Assembly: GCF_000003815.2 (NCBI RefSeq)
Contig: NC_049984.1
Location: forward strand, 18,868,148 to 18,932,147
DNA: 64,000 bases
Direction of reading: 5' to 3'
DNA from: Branchiostoma floridae
Lineage: Eukaryota; Chordata; Leptocardii; Amphioxiformes; Branchiostomatidae
Shown: piece after piece, positions 12,293 to 27,100 of the stretch
How positions within the stretch are numbered: position 1 is the first letter of the stretch
Layout of the letters: each line of letters begins with the position of its first letter
Translations under genes and position numbers: made by a program
The notes under the pieces: generated by a model
What the model was told of the DNA's origin: nothing
Seen by the model: only the letters and a program-made list of their open reading frames with translations
The model's database searches: none

Positions 12293-12467
12293 ATGGCATC
12301 TGTGCGCTTCGCGGTCAGCTCCGTGAAGGAAGATGAAGACGGAATAAGCAACGAGCCGGTGGCGGCAAGCTCGCCGAGCGAGTCGAGCGCGCCGCTGTCC
12401 CCCGTCTCCCCACCGCCGAGGATCGAGATCGTGGAGTACGGAAGGGAACCCCACACGTACCAGAAAG
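12293..12467 (+). CDS. KCC alternative first coding exon 1A (KCC3a-like, RFxV motif)
   Basis: ATG at 12293 follows an in-frame TAA at 12257. The 58 codons plus 1 nt end at donor GTAGGA (phase 1). The start [16 protein letters not shown] matches the human KCC3a start (MASVRF then a V two residues on, then an acidic stretch). RFAV at residues 5-8 fits the RFxV/I docking motif for SPAK/OSR1 kinases. The rest is Ser/Pro/Glu-rich and probably disordered cytosolic sequence. The nearest in-frame continuation is exon 2 at 47393, nearly 35 kb away. Confidence 0.87.
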
Positions 12468-15400
12468 GTAGGACTTATCCTTAAGTGCAGCAGGTTGTTT
12501 CACACAATATCCTGGTTTACAGATTCTTACACACCTCTCTTCTGATATCTTACAGTACAAAGCTTTGATTCCGAACGGTCTTCTAGCATGCAGCAGGTGT
12601 ATTTACTGGGAGATTCCTCTGCCCACAGTTGCTGAGTTCCCTCTGACGACTAGGTTTACCCAAGCGTGTCGGACTTACTGTACAAAACATGTTTCAGGTC
12701 GTTTAGCCCTTAGGTAGGAGAGAAACGCCATCTTGCAGTGTTATTGGTGAACTGGATCCTCGAAAGGGCGATGGGCGTTTGTTATATAAGCTGTATGAAT
12801 GTCAAACGCTGTGATAGATAAACTTTTTGACATGCCATGTGGTATTCGGCAACACCCTTTCAAACTTCATCATGATTCATTCCTCTGGAATGGAGAAGGG
12901 AACTTGACTCCCCGCTTTGTTGTTTACTTTGTTCCTTTGTCGACACAATGTGTTATTGTTTCAATAAACGGCTTCCAGGTGGAGGTTTCCAGTATTGTCA
13001 TATTAAGGTAGAAGTTGCCCAAATATAATGTATTAAGGCTGTAAGAAAAGCAAGGGAAATCACAGCAATACATTTTTTTTTAAATTTCAAGATCATAACT
13101 TAAATTTCAATATCGAATTACTGACAACTTATTCCCAGACAGAGCAAGATATATATTTCTTAATTGTTTGTTTTTCAATCATCTACTTATTGTAGATTTC
13201 ACCAGGATTCATAAATATTAACCACCAATTGTCTTGTTCAATGCAATCAAAGTCAAGAACATATTAAGTTTATGTAACATTCATAATTGTAATTCTAATC
13301 AAAAGTCATTTTTGGTTAGAGAGCCCACGTACATTGTTCATAGATGCTGATCATTGTCATTTTTATGTTCGCCTTTCAAACTTTACGTTTCCATAATGAT
13401 ATGACACCAATATCTGGACTGGCAGGACTGTTGCCATAGATTAGTCTGCTCCAGGCAATTCTATCTGATTTTACCATTGGGTACTGTTTTATCGTTTTAC
13501 TGTTTTGCCGCTTTTCAGCTATCTGCAGGATCCTATCTGCTATAAATAAATAAATGGTTAAACTTTTCAGCATTGGCCAATTGTTACATGTTGTAAGAAT
13601 GGGTACAATTACTTAGCATTGACCTGATTGTCTTGTTTTGGCTTTTTTGTGAAAATGACATCATATACATGTAGATGGCCTGTTATTGCAAATAGTCCCC
13701 AGATTATAGATTATAAAGGTCATAATCATAATTAACATCTTTGGTTTTCTGAAACAATCATCATTGAATATTATGATCTCTGGAGTCTGGACACATTTAA
13801 CCTGTTGTGTGGTAGAGATGCACAATTTTATTTGATTACTTGTAAGTTGTATGTCAAACTCTGTAGACAATTGCCTTCAGTCAGATGTCATTTGTGCGTC
13901 TAGAATAGAAAAATGCTTTACAAACTGTAAAATGGAATTGAAGCAATTAGCTTTAAATCACAAATTACTTTAGTGCATAAAGAATACCGTGTCACTGGGA
14001 ACATTGTCCCAAGGGGCTGGTAGATAATGTGGTAATTGCATGGTTTAGTAGGATTCGGGGATCCCCAGGTCCCATGGGAATAAGAGTCATTCGCCTCCAT
14101 ACATTTCCGGTGACTGGAAATCGATAATGAGACCTGGGATTGACCACAAGCTGAAATGATCATTCAACATGAGCACCTGCTGTTGGAGTCAACACGACCA
14201 ATCAACAGCAGGGTTCTAGCTGGTGCATTTTAGCGTAACAGGCCACTACGCTACAATTTCTAACCGCCACACTAAAATGAGGATCACTACATTTATTTTC
14301 AACTAACATAGTTGTACTTTGCTATATCAAGGAGCTTTTATCTGATAAAAGCTCCTTGGCTATATCAATATCATTTGTTGAAAAATGTCTAATCAAATAT
14401 GAAAAATGACAATATGCAACTCCAAACTGACTAAAAAGTTCTTCAAATTACATGTAATGTGAACAGAGTTACATCACAGGCCTTGATCATGCCAACGTTT
14501 TACAAAATCTCACCATGGAAGGGCCAACTTTCACAACATCCCCCTAATTGGTTGTTCGCTACCTTGTCATTACCATTTGTAACACTAAAATAAAATCCTG
14601 GCTAGAACCCTTAACAGATACACAATTCGAAGAGAATGGAAGCAGCAATTATAGAATGAAAATAAGGAATATGTTTTTATTTGTATTATTGGTTATAGAA
14701 GTACAAGTAATGGTTTACAACTTATATAATTTGCCACATAGAATTCCCAAATGTTTATCCTAATGATTTATTTCCATGCCTCTTATTTGGTGTATCAAGG
14801 AAGATATTTTCATCCCAATGCCATATTAGGTAGAGAAATACTATTAAGATTGATGTACTAGGAATTCGAAGTTCTTTTTGAAATACCAGGCTGTACATAT
14901 TTGTGAATCATCCATCTACCTTTAAGGCCGGTTTGACTGCCTTGCCCTAGTCCGCAAGCCACCCCCCCCCCCTCAGCGACATCCCAGCAGGGGTTTTTAG
15001 AGGGTATACAAGACGAAGACGAAGATCTACCTAATTGCAACGCATGCTGAGGATTGTATCTACCCTAGGGCTGCCTTTGAAAGTTTGAAGCTAGCTGTAA
15101 CAGTGTAAGATATAGTAAGATACTGTACATCCATAGACAGCTGACCTGTGATTTTTCAGTATCACAATAATGTTACATTACTACCGTAATTGCTTATTAA
15201 GGTGCCCTTCTCTCAGTGTGTATAATGAGACAGGCACCTATATGTGTGACTAGCAGATTCCGCTGAGATTTGTTTCTATTCCATTATGCGTAACCTAGAA
15301 GACATCAGGTACCTACCAGTATTGCATACTGGATGATGTATTGATATAGAAGAATTTTGACTGCTGCAGTAACCACATTCGGTGTATGGGATACTGTTGC

Positions 15401-18400
15401 AAAACCTAGAAATATTGAAGATGATATCTCAGGTTCTTGACATTGGAAGAGTTCTCCTGGTCCAAATCTCAGCATGATCGTGCAGTAATGGGGAGTAGTA
15501 CCCATCTGTGTGTCTTTTTGCCTTTTTCACATTCCCAAAGCTATGTATGAAGAGGTACTTTATCTCAGCATCTTGTAGCCTAGTAGAGGTACGGTGTTGG
15601 GAAAGATAGTGACTTCTACGCATGATTTACACAATGGACCTACTAGTATGTAAGGGCTAGTACAATCATACAATGGACCTACTAGTACAGTACTAGTACG
15701 TATGTAAGGGCTAGTACAGGAGAAGCCAATCATAACACAACATGTACATGGTGCTGTATCTTACTGAATTTTATTCCACATCAGGGTCATTGTATCTAAA
15801 CAAATTCGATATTACTCCCATTTTTTTGTTGTAGAATATTGATATTTAGAAATGTAGCCTTATGTAATAAGGGCATGTGCTAATAAATGAAGTACCGGTA
15901 ACATATACGTGTGCTGCAATTTTCCTGTACAGTATGTCATAAATAGACAATCCATTGTTGAAACATGAATGACAACGTTACAGACCTAGCAAAGTCTCAT
16001 GGCAGGGTATTGTCACTCTCTCTGAGGACAGTACTTGAGCCTTATTAAATTCTAGGTTGTTGTAATGACAAGTCATCAGTCAGGTGCTAGTACTGATTGC
16101 TTACAGACAAGCTGCCCAGATTGAATTTTTGTATCTTGGTTATCACAGTCAACTGGAGGATTACATAATGCTGTACATATGTACTTATGTCAAACAGCAC
16201 AGCAAGTTTACGACATGCTTATCATGAGGACATTTTAAGTACTTCTGAAACATATGATCAAAATCAAATTGGGTTTTCTATATCTAGTGGTCCTGTCTAA
16301 ACTTATCACAGTCAACTGGAGGATTACAAAATACTGTACATATGTACTTATTACGTCAGACGGCACGACAAGTTCACAATATCATCATGAGGACATTTTA
16401 TTTTAAGTACTTTTGAAACACATGATCAAAATCAAATTGGACTTTCTGTATCTAGTGGTTCTGTCTAAACTTATCACAGTCAACTGGAGTATTACATAAT
16501 GCTGTACATATGTACTTATGTCAGACAGCACAGCAAGTTTACGACATGCTTATCATGAGGACATTTTAAGTACTTCTGAAACATATGATCAAAATCAAAT
16601 TGGATTTTCTGTATCTAGTGGTTCTGTTTAAACTTATCAAAGTCAACTGGAAGGTCACGAAATGCTGTACACATGTACTTATGTCAGACAGCACAAGTTT
16701 ATGACATACTTATCATGAGGACATTTTAAGTACTTTTGAAACGTTTGATCAATACCCTTAACCAACAATCTGATAGAGTGATATGATCTAAATTCTGTAT
16801 CTCTTACAGTCTTAATTGTTCAATGACAGTCAGTGAGCACATTCTTTTGTATTGATCACGCTATAGCTCTCCATTCAGTAATCCATGTTGTAAGACTATT
16901 ACAGCATTGCGCTTCCACTTTCCCAATTCAGAAGATGTTCCTTCAAAACAATTTTACAAGGGTCGGGAGACATGTTCAGGAATGGAAAGAGAATTGTAAT
17001 TAATGTGCCTGTCAGGGAAGGGCCATTTGCGGGTTATCGTGCCTGCCCACCATTTCCTTATAGTTATACACCGTGCACGCCATTTGCAGTTAAAGCTGAT
17101 CTTTTTGTAATGACTGTCTGGGGTAAAATAGCAAGGTTGCCCTCAATGGACCTAGGGGATCAAGTACATGGCAGGATGGCAAGCTGCAGAATAAAAAGGA
17201 GATAGCAACAGCACTTTGTATACTTGTGTAGTGTGTTTAGTATGTAATGAGTTATATTGTACTACAGAATCAGCTCAGTAATGGTACAATTTGTACATGA
17301 TATATGATAATGTACAGATTACACATGCCCAAATAGTCTTGTTGGTTTATTTATGATTGGCAGACTTGCTACCAGAGTGTCCAGACCACTGCATCAGCAG
17401 AACACGGTGGACTACTACTACTGGACTTGCTACCTACAAAGTACTTTTTGTAGTACAGTAGCATTCAAATTTGAGGACTCAACTGACATACAATGTTCTA
17501 CTCACTGTCACTATTTCAAAGGAATATAAAACTATGTTGGAGATGTAACATTATGAAATTGAATAATCCTATTATGTCTATGGCTATGACAGTTTAATGG
17601 TATTAGCAGCATGATTGTCTAATTTGGGAATATGGATATAGGCTTGATATCCTGCTGTCAAAAGTATCTGTGTCTATTCATGACTTCTGTGATAAGCAAT
17701 ATTGATATCGTATTTGTAGACAGAGCATGTGCCAACAAGTACCAATTTTTTCTTGTGGAATTGTTCAAAAACTTGAAAATGATATATGTATGCAGCTTAT
17801 TGCCTTTTGCTGTAAATATATCACAGGCGATAAATTGGTCATCATTCATATAAGGAAATTATCACAATAAAAAGCCATGAAATATAACTAATTGGAGATG
17901 CAGTTTCAACTGTGTTGTTATGGGTAGACTGAAACAGTAGAAAGCCACTATGTGATGGTGTGTTGCATTGATTTATTAACAATTTCCTTGCTTACCTTCT
18001 TATATATATTAGCAACTGTGCAAAAATTGGTGGATGATTTCATCATTAGCAAGGGATCCAGTTTGATTATTGTCATGAAGGAAATTCTAATTAGGAACCT
18101 GCAGGGAATTCTAATTCAACACTCAGCACGTATGTAGGGGGCATGTTTATAAATAAACTAAAAGGTTATTCAACCTTCTAGCATCTGTCTTCATGATTTG
18201 TAAACAAAAGTTATTTCCTTGAATTGAAAGCTCTTTATACCTGTGGTGAGTCTGATAAGGTGTAACATGATGAGTCACAGATGGCTGTCCTTGTAATTAG
18301 ATCAGGTATCTTTTCCACCTTAAATATTCTGCAATCTTTTATCCATGTGTACCGTGGTTTACAGCTATGTAATAATGTAAGGCCACACCAATTTTACTTG

Positions 18401-21063
18401 TTGTTTCTAGGATTTTTTCAGAAAAAATTGGGTCGGTTGGTTGGAAAAAACTTTTCAAAAAGTCGGGGGTAGGAGAGATTGGAAAGGAAAACCTAAGCTT
18501 TCAACATTTAGGGGGTCCCTGGTAGCAAAGTCCATTTAGTTTGAAGAAAAATTATAAACGTATTGTCCAAAATAGGCATGTACAGCTACATGTACTGGAA
18601 TTTGAGGCCCATAGTTAATTTGAGAAAGGGGGGAGGCAGTGAAATTTTGTGAACACGAGGTGTGGCCATCAATTTGAAAAATTTTTTTTTTTCAAATCGG
18701 AAAAAAATAGGGTCAGGAAATCTAAGAAGCAACAAAAAAAATTGGTGTGGCCTAATGACGCAAAAGATATCCTTCTGATAAGTATTGTAGTCTCTGTTTT
18801 GTCTTTTGGCAACAGTGAAATGTCCTAGCCTTGGTGCTGAAATGCTATGCTGTTGTAACTTCCAGCTGTGTTATTGTATGATGCCTGACTAGTTAAAATG
18901 CTGAGCACAGCCTGGACCTTTTTTGCAGTCACCTTGATGTGGTGTCTCGGTGGCTATTGCAAATTCAGTAATTGCCCTTGAATGTGATACCTAGGTCACT
19001 ACCAACTTGTTACTATTAGTAGCGTGTAAATATTCTCAAAGTTTGTTTGGTGGAATGGTTGCACTACAGCAGGGGCATTATGTAATATACCAAGTTTGAT
19101 GTAGCTATGGTAGCATAGCTATTTCTTTTATCATAATCTAGTTTGAGATTCATTTTACAAGCTGGATGCCAAAAAATTAACCATGGTATGATTCTTAAAA
19201 CTATTTCCAGGTCTTGCCTTATACTACTTTTTAGTTATAGAGATTCATGTGCCAGACCATATACAGAGGTTATGATGTTTCTTAAACCCTTGAACAGCTG
19301 AGGATGCTTATAATGTTATATACCATTAGGGGATGCTTAAGCTGAAGCATTCTACAATATGTGTTATATAAGGTTTATAAGCATTCTGTGGTAGAGATGG
19401 GGACTGGTACCGAAAATTCTGACCTGAAGCTGATCATTGTCTGATGTGTGAAAACTTGTGAATGACGGTGCTTAAAACATTGGTCCATTTTGTTTCAAAG
19501 GATTCTGTTTGGTGGAGTATCCCAACTTCATGTAAACAAACGCTTAAACTAAAGAACCTCTGTACGTTTGACTGTAAAAATAACTATAATTATAAACTCT
19601 ACTGTACTTAGGTCTTGTTATTTTCTTGGACTGGTAAGCCCCAATCGTGGATAATTATTATTGCCGATATAATACGTTCATTTTCTGATCTGAGTCCAAA
19701 ATCCGATCTACTGATTTTTTCCAGGTCCATTTTTTGTCCGAACCGCTCCAAGGAGAAAAAACTGTATTACCCCTATCCTGTCGTATTGGCAATATCGCAA
19801 CCTGGCTGCTATGATAAAGTCTCAATGCAGGGCCAATATATGAAACATTGAACTAGAAGGATTAGTGGCCATTGCTTTCATTTAAGTACACTCTGTTGTA
19901 AAACATTACAATTTTGAGTATCATCTTTGTATAAAAAGCATATATCAGAATCTCTACAGGTATGCAGTGCCATAAGATTAAGTAGAATCAATCAACAAGC
20001 CAGTGAAGTCTACATTAAACCTTCTCCCGTCACCAGTCATCAAAAAACCCACTTCAAAACCTCTCCAGACCATAATGAATGCATATACATGTATTTTGCG
20101 CGATATAGTATGCGGTCCAAAATGTATTGTTCTGATTCACATCCAGCTTGCACTACAATGTCATCTGCTTTGCACCCAATTACGGGGTGGGTACCGGACT
20201 GTACTGGTACCAAACCGGTTTTCCTTGCTGGAACGATCCGGAAAAAACATACCTTAAAAAAATCATTGGACCGGATCTCGGGCTGATTAGAAAATGATCA
20301 GATATATTGGCGGGTGTTCACGTGACTTGGGGCTTAACGGCTCAAGGAAGTAACAAGCAAAGTAGAAGAGAAGATAGTTAACAGACTGAGGCATTTTGTT
20401 TTTTTTGTGTTTATTAAGATTTTAAAACGCCAGTAGATAGTTGGATACTCCATCAGACAGATTTCTTTGTACTAGTTTGTAGGGACATGGACCATTGTTT
20501 TAAGTATTTCCGTTCACAAGTTTTCACAGACAATTATGTCCAGGTTCAGGTCTGGACCCGAACCTGATCTTCTAGACCTAGACCATACCTGAATTTCTTG
20601 TACCAGTACACACCCCTATATCTTACTGCGCTGTAGCAGCAGAAGCAAAATATATAGCTATGTATATACTGCAGAGCTTACCTTTAATATGTATATATAG
20701 CCAATCGTATACAGCCTTAATAAATGTCTCAGCCCAGACTCATATCTCACTGACAATGTCAGGATAGTAGACAGTCATATGCACATGTAATCAGGCTTGT
20801 GCTGCACACAGTGTATATCATGGTGTACCCAGGTGGTATGTGGCTGCCTAAATGCACAATTCTTTAGGCCAAATTGAACCGTGCTATTCAAACCTATCGC
20901 ATGAGACATGCATCACAAGTGTAGTTACCATAGACCATGTCAGTCCTGTACACAAGAGTCTTATTATAATGGATAACCCTTTCAGGAATGGCTATTTTAA
21001 TAGATGTAGGACAAGAAACCATGGTAATGGAAAGATCATGAGTTTGTTGTTTATTGAAAGTGT

Positions 21064-21146
<83 letters not shown>

Positions 21147-24100
21147 GGGGATGGGGCTCACTGCTGTCAACATGTAGTTTTGACATTTAAACATTTGTAA
21201 ATGTCATTTAAGTACCTTTAAAAGTGCTTAACTAGGCTTTCAATTCTACTGAAATTTCTTGCTCATAAGAAGAACCTGTAAAGACTGCCAGAATGAACCT
21301 CTAGCTTGATGTTAGCAGGTCAGCTATGTAATATATGGTCTATAGATTTTGCCTGGGGACCCATCAAAAACATCAATATAATGTGCCAAAAAGGAGTAAC
21401 TCATGCAACTGGATATGATTTTGGAAACGGTCACTGGCGTTTGAGACACTGCAGTGATCTTGAAGAAACTGTTTTTTCATGTGTAAAAACCAGTTCCTTA
21501 CAGGTCTATTCATGCAGTGTCACCAACGAAAGAAACGTCTGAGTCTCTGACCGTTTCCAAAATCATACTCAGCTACTTGAGTAGCTGCTTTTTCGCATAT
21601 CTTATTGCCTTCATGTCAAACCTTTATTGACTTATCAATCTAATGGTTGCTGAATATGCACATTACATGTTATACCTTTCTTTATTCCTATTGCTATTGC
21701 TATTGATGGATATCATCGTTTATATGCTCATATGTATGATCTTGTGCTCTCCCTTCCATGTTGAAGTACCAGCATATGATTAGACACGTTCACTACCTTT
21801 GCAGCATATAACTGATCTCGTTATTAGGAGAGGCAGAATTTAGACTACGTATACTAATAGTGGAAATACCCAGTATTGTTTGGAAGACACCACAAACTAT
21901 AGTGTGTTTTCAACTCTGGATTATGGATTGTAATGTAATATTCATTAAGTACGCAGGATCTCCTTTCTGTTAATGGGGACTATTTGGGGCGTATTGGAAA
22001 GGTTAATAGCTGACTGTGAAGCCTGAAGATAAAGTATCCCTATCAAGAGTTACGCTTCCGCTGCCGCTCAAAAATATTCATGAAGTGCATACTGCATACT
22101 GGTAGCTATCTCAAACCTATCATCTGGCACTTGAGTGGCAAAATGCATTTGAAAACATTTTATGGGGCATGAGGTGCCAAGAAGAAAGGAGAGCAGTTAT
22201 GGGATTTATGGTCTCCTGCTGTGTTTAAGTATGACTGTGTGCTTTTCAAATGGAAATTACAGCTATCTGCAGAAGAAATATGTGCATAGTTCTACATATT
22301 ATCACATGAACTTGAAGCTCCTATTGCATAGCTCCTTTATGAATATGAAAGTGATGTTGACTGACAGTCTCCAAAAACTCTTGGGGCACAGTTTGCTGAA
22401 GCCTGTTCATACATGTCATATAATGAGGCTAAGAAACAGATTCCAGGATTCTGTATTCTTTTGATAGTGTCTCACTTTTAAGTACTGTTCAGTACCAAGG
22501 ACAGGACAGCAAACCCTACCTCAACTACACTGTATGTGTTCAACTATGACTGTATGCTTTTTAAATGGAAATTACAGCTATCTGCAGAAGAAATATGTGC
22601 ATTATTCTACATATCACATGGGCTTAGCTCCTATTACAAAGCTCCTCTACATGAATGAATATGAAAATGATTTTGACTTGTCTGACAGACTCCAAAAACT
22701 CCTGAGGCACAGTTTGCTGAAGCCTATTCATACATGTCGTATAATGAGGCTAAGAAACAGATTCCAGGATTCTGTATTCTTTTGATAGTGTCTCACATTG
22801 GAGTACCGTTCAGCACCAAGGGCAGGACAGAAAACACTACCTCAACTACATGTATGTTTTCAACTATGACTGTATGCTATGCTTTTCAAATGGAAATACA
22901 GCTATTCGCAGGAGAAATTTGTGTGTTGTTCTACATATCACATCAACTCAGCTCCCATTTCATAGCTCCTATATGAATATGAAAATGATCTTGTCTTGTC
23001 TGACAGTCTCCCAAAATTCCTGGGGCACAGTTTGCTGAAGCCTGTTCATACATGTCATTATTGTCATATCATGAGGTTTTCAGGATTCTGTATTCTTTTG
23101 ATAGTGTCACACTTTTAAGTACTGTTCAGTACCAAGGACAGGACAGCAACTACAATGTATGTGTTCAACTATGACTGTATGCTTTTCAAATGGAAATCAC
23201 AGCTATTTGCAGAAGAAATATGTGCATTGTTCTACATATCTCAAGAACTAAGCTCCCGTTACAGAGCTCCTTTATGAATACATGTATGAAAGTGATTTTG
23301 ACTGACATTCTCCCAAAACTCCTGGGGCACAGTTTGCTGAAGCCTCATGGTTCATACATGTCATATAATGAGGCTAAGAAACAGATTCCAGGATTCTGTA
23401 TTCTTTTGATAGTGTCACACTTTTAAGTACTGTTCAGTACCAAGGACAGGGCAGTACCAAGGACAGGGCAGTACCAAGGACAGGACAGCAAACCCTACCT
23501 CAACTATGTGTTCAACTATGACTATGCTTTTCAAATGGAAATTACAGCTACTTGTAGAAGAAATATGTGCATTGTTCTAGACTTGTCACATGAACTCAGC
23601 TCCCATTGCATATGTACAGCTCATCTATGAATATGAAAAGGATTTTGACTTGTGTGACAGTCTCCAAAAACTCCTGGGGCACAGTTTGCTGAATCATTCC
23701 AGAATTCTATATTCTTTTGATAGTGGCGCACATTGGAGTACTGTTCAGCACCAAGGATAGGACAGCAAACACTACCCTGATCTATGTATTCAACTATGAC
23801 TGTGTGCTTTTCAAGTGGAAATTACACCTATTAGCAGAAGAAATATGTGCATTGTTCTAACATGCATTGGCATAATACCGGTAGTAAGACTTATACCGGT
23901 AGATTAAAAATACTGGAACTTAAAGAGATCTACACATGCAACAATAGTTATTTCTGAGCTGTGCACACTTCAGACATCTAGGTGTCCAATACACCATTTA
24001 CAAAGCATCGATAACAATGCATTCGAAGACAACAAGGCCAAAAGTTTTCAGTATACTTTTTTTTAAATTTCGGGGTAGGCAGCTCGTCGTGGGACGAACA

Positions 24101-27100
24101 CACTGTCACATTCATTGCCAAATTTATAGATCATAATTACACATGCTCACGGCACAAGACGAACATGATTCAACAACAATCTTGAATTTCTGTTGGTGAC
24201 CTACAACTCATGTAAAAGTGTGAAGAACCGTTGCATAATAGCCCGGATCTACGACTGAATGGGCAAAATTGAACGTACGCAGCCATTTTCCCGCCATTTT
24301 TATATCTACGCTAGCAGTGAAGTGTTACGTCATAGCGGTTGTGACGGACAGAAGTTAAATGAAAATTCTTGACAGTATACGTCCGTTTTCTCATGACATT
24401 TTGTATGCTCATGCAGGTTTATGTTTTATGCATTTACTGACAGAAAATGAAGGAACATCAGAGGATGTATAAATGTACATAGCGGCAGTTAATTGTGCCG
24501 TGTTTCTTCCTACCGGTATTTTGTACCCCCTCCCAACCACGCGCCCATTTGCCGTGTAATTCCGCGGCGTGTTACAATTACAATATTACGCTTTTAGCAG
24601 GACAAGAGTGGCAGAAAAGTTACACAGGAGAAGTGGCAAGGGTAACCTATAACAGCAACATGTAACTGGAGAAAATGATGCGTTGACAATTTGTCAAATC
24701 AGTATGGCTAGAGAAATCGTCGTAAACGTACCGGGTATTATGATAATAGATGTTACATATCACATGAACTCAACTTCCATTGCATAGCTCCTTTATGAAT
24801 ATGAAAATGATTTTGACTTGTCTGACAGTCTCCCCAAACTCCTGGGGCACAGTTTGCTGAAGCCTGTTCATACATGTCATATCATGAGGCCAAAATATAG
24901 ATTCCAGAATTCTATATTCTTTTGATAGTGCCACACATTGGAGTCCTTTTCAGCACCAAGGACAGCAAAGCCTACCTCTCATTTATCACGGTACTGCTTC
25001 CTTGCAAGTCAGCATTCAGCATGACAAGTACAGATGGAATACTTGACTGAATGCCAATGCTGCACCGTCTGCACATTTCAATTTGGATGTATCGACGCAA
25101 GGTCGTGATTATTCAGAATTACAAAGGATTTCCGAGACAAAACCGTAAAAATGTTGACGTGGGTTTCTCTCTTAACATTAATATTGTATTCTACTGTCCC
25201 AGCAGATGGGAAGCTGTAAATTCTACTTGTAAATTGCAGTGCTTTTGCATTGATCGGTTAGAGCAACTGACAGAGGACCATAAGCCTTGTGTCTGAGAGG
25301 CCTGTGTAAAGACTGGCAGCATTCCAGTTTTCTGTAAAGTAATTACATGTATTGCTAACTGTTAGCTTTCTGCATGTTGAGTCTGAAAGGCTCAATAACA
25401 CCGGCTCTACTACAGCACGTCTGTGATATTGGGTTTACGACGCACTTTGCCTTCGCGATCCCTGTAGGGATAGCTTTATGTTTATTCTTATGTACTTGAT
25501 TTATGCTTTTAATTACACACTGCAGGAAAGCCCTTTATTAAAGCATGGCACTGAAAATTGAAAACGAAAATTCACTGCTAGTCATTGACACGTGAAGAGC
25601 TAGTAAGCTCAAACATATTCAATTATATTCACATTGAGAAGTTAATGTGAACGTAATGTATTAAGGTCCTTACTGTCCTGCAGAATGATTATGATCCTTA
25701 AGGTTAGACCACACGAAATTTATTTGTTGCTCCTCGAATTTTTTTAGAAAAAAAATTGGACTGACAAGTCAAAAATAAATAAAAATGAATTTTTTCAAAA
25801 AGTCTGGGTTGATTAGATGATATATGGCTTATACAGCCCGAGGACTTTTATGGTACGCTTTATGCAATGAATCCCTTCCTTTGATTTGGTACTAATGTTC
25901 TGAATAAAAAGCATTGTTTTAGACTGAAATTATGTGTATGTGGTTCTGAATGACAATATTTACAGGTTTGTGATAGCAAAACCTGTATTATTTTTTTCTC
26001 AGGACTTTTTTTTTAACATAAAAAAAATGGACAGAGGAATCGAAGAAGCAACAATTTGAATTGGTGTGGCCTTTGGCGCAGATTCTCCTGTCCATTTTGT
26101 GGGGCATCTCCAATTCCAAAGGGAGCTCTGCCTCTAGACACCAGGTAACCCATTTCTAATATCGTGTTTCACTTTATTTTGTATTTTGGTAAGATGAGGA
26201 GCAGCACTTAGACTTTTTAGAGCAGACTGACACAATGTACATGTAGGGCTTTTTTAGAATCAGTGCTCCCTGAACTGAAACAGGATCATTGCATGTGACA
26301 TCATGCTTTGTAGCTGAGACCCATGTAAAATCACTTACGTTGCAGTGTTGTAAAACAGTGTGCTGTAGCTACGTGTTGAATACTAAGTAGATGGCAAAAG
26401 CATCAGTACTGTATTGAAAAGTTATAAGTTTGTTTTCAAACATTCAGATACATTGTGTAGACATAAACTCTCTGATACTACGTTATCATCTGACAAGCTG
26501 TAGAAATACATGACAAGATGTAGAATTTGTGAATATTGGTTTCTTACTCAGGTCTGAAAGCTTAAGACTTAGCGCCTCAAGAAACTCGTATTCCCGAATC
26601 AGAAAATGTGACATGTTGTCGGTCGACAACAGAGAGCCAGACGGATCTAGCTGGTGCCAACTCACCATGTGTCTGGTACCTATACGAGACAGAAAGTGCC
26701 ACGCAGACTGACCCACAGGCATTAATGAACAAGATTGGGATATTTCAAAGCATTATATTGGCAGATTGCAGTCACCACTCTGACTGGAATATATAGTTAC
26801 AAACGAAGTGAGTTGATTATCTGGCTGTCACTGACCCGTTCTGGGCTGGTAATGGATCAAAATCCTCTTAAGGGATCGTAAATCAGTGTCAGCTGCTTTG
26901 GTTTATTACGTCTCATGTTCTGCAGTATTCCAGCACCTTCCCAAGTGCAGATTGTGCAGATACTGTAAATACATTTAATTTCGCGAGGATTTAATTTCGC
27001 GGTAGCGGGAAAAAGGACTTTTCGCGATGGATTTAATTTCGCGGTAACACCATAGACTGCAGTCTAATACCATAATAGAAAAATGTTCGCGGTTGTTTTA

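Larger units (their letters stand above)
16752..22217 (+). other. KCC intron 1, second part
   Basis: Holds MITEs at 18380 and 21383, the inverted GGTACC repeat pair and the CT microsatellite. The rest shows nothing I can name. Confidence 0.5.

Noticed and set aside
16140-16751. CRISPR-like array
   Set aside because: Units are long and contiguous with no short repeats and unique spacers; the genome is animal.
22162-23426. Series of 60-100-codon ORFs with similar sequence
   Set aside because: They follow the 310-bp satellite period and are broken differently in each unit; not a gene family.
26486-26722. 78-codon minus ORF with overlapping plus-strand ORFs
   Set aside because: Looks coding-like on both strands but matches no family I know and has no convincing splice context.
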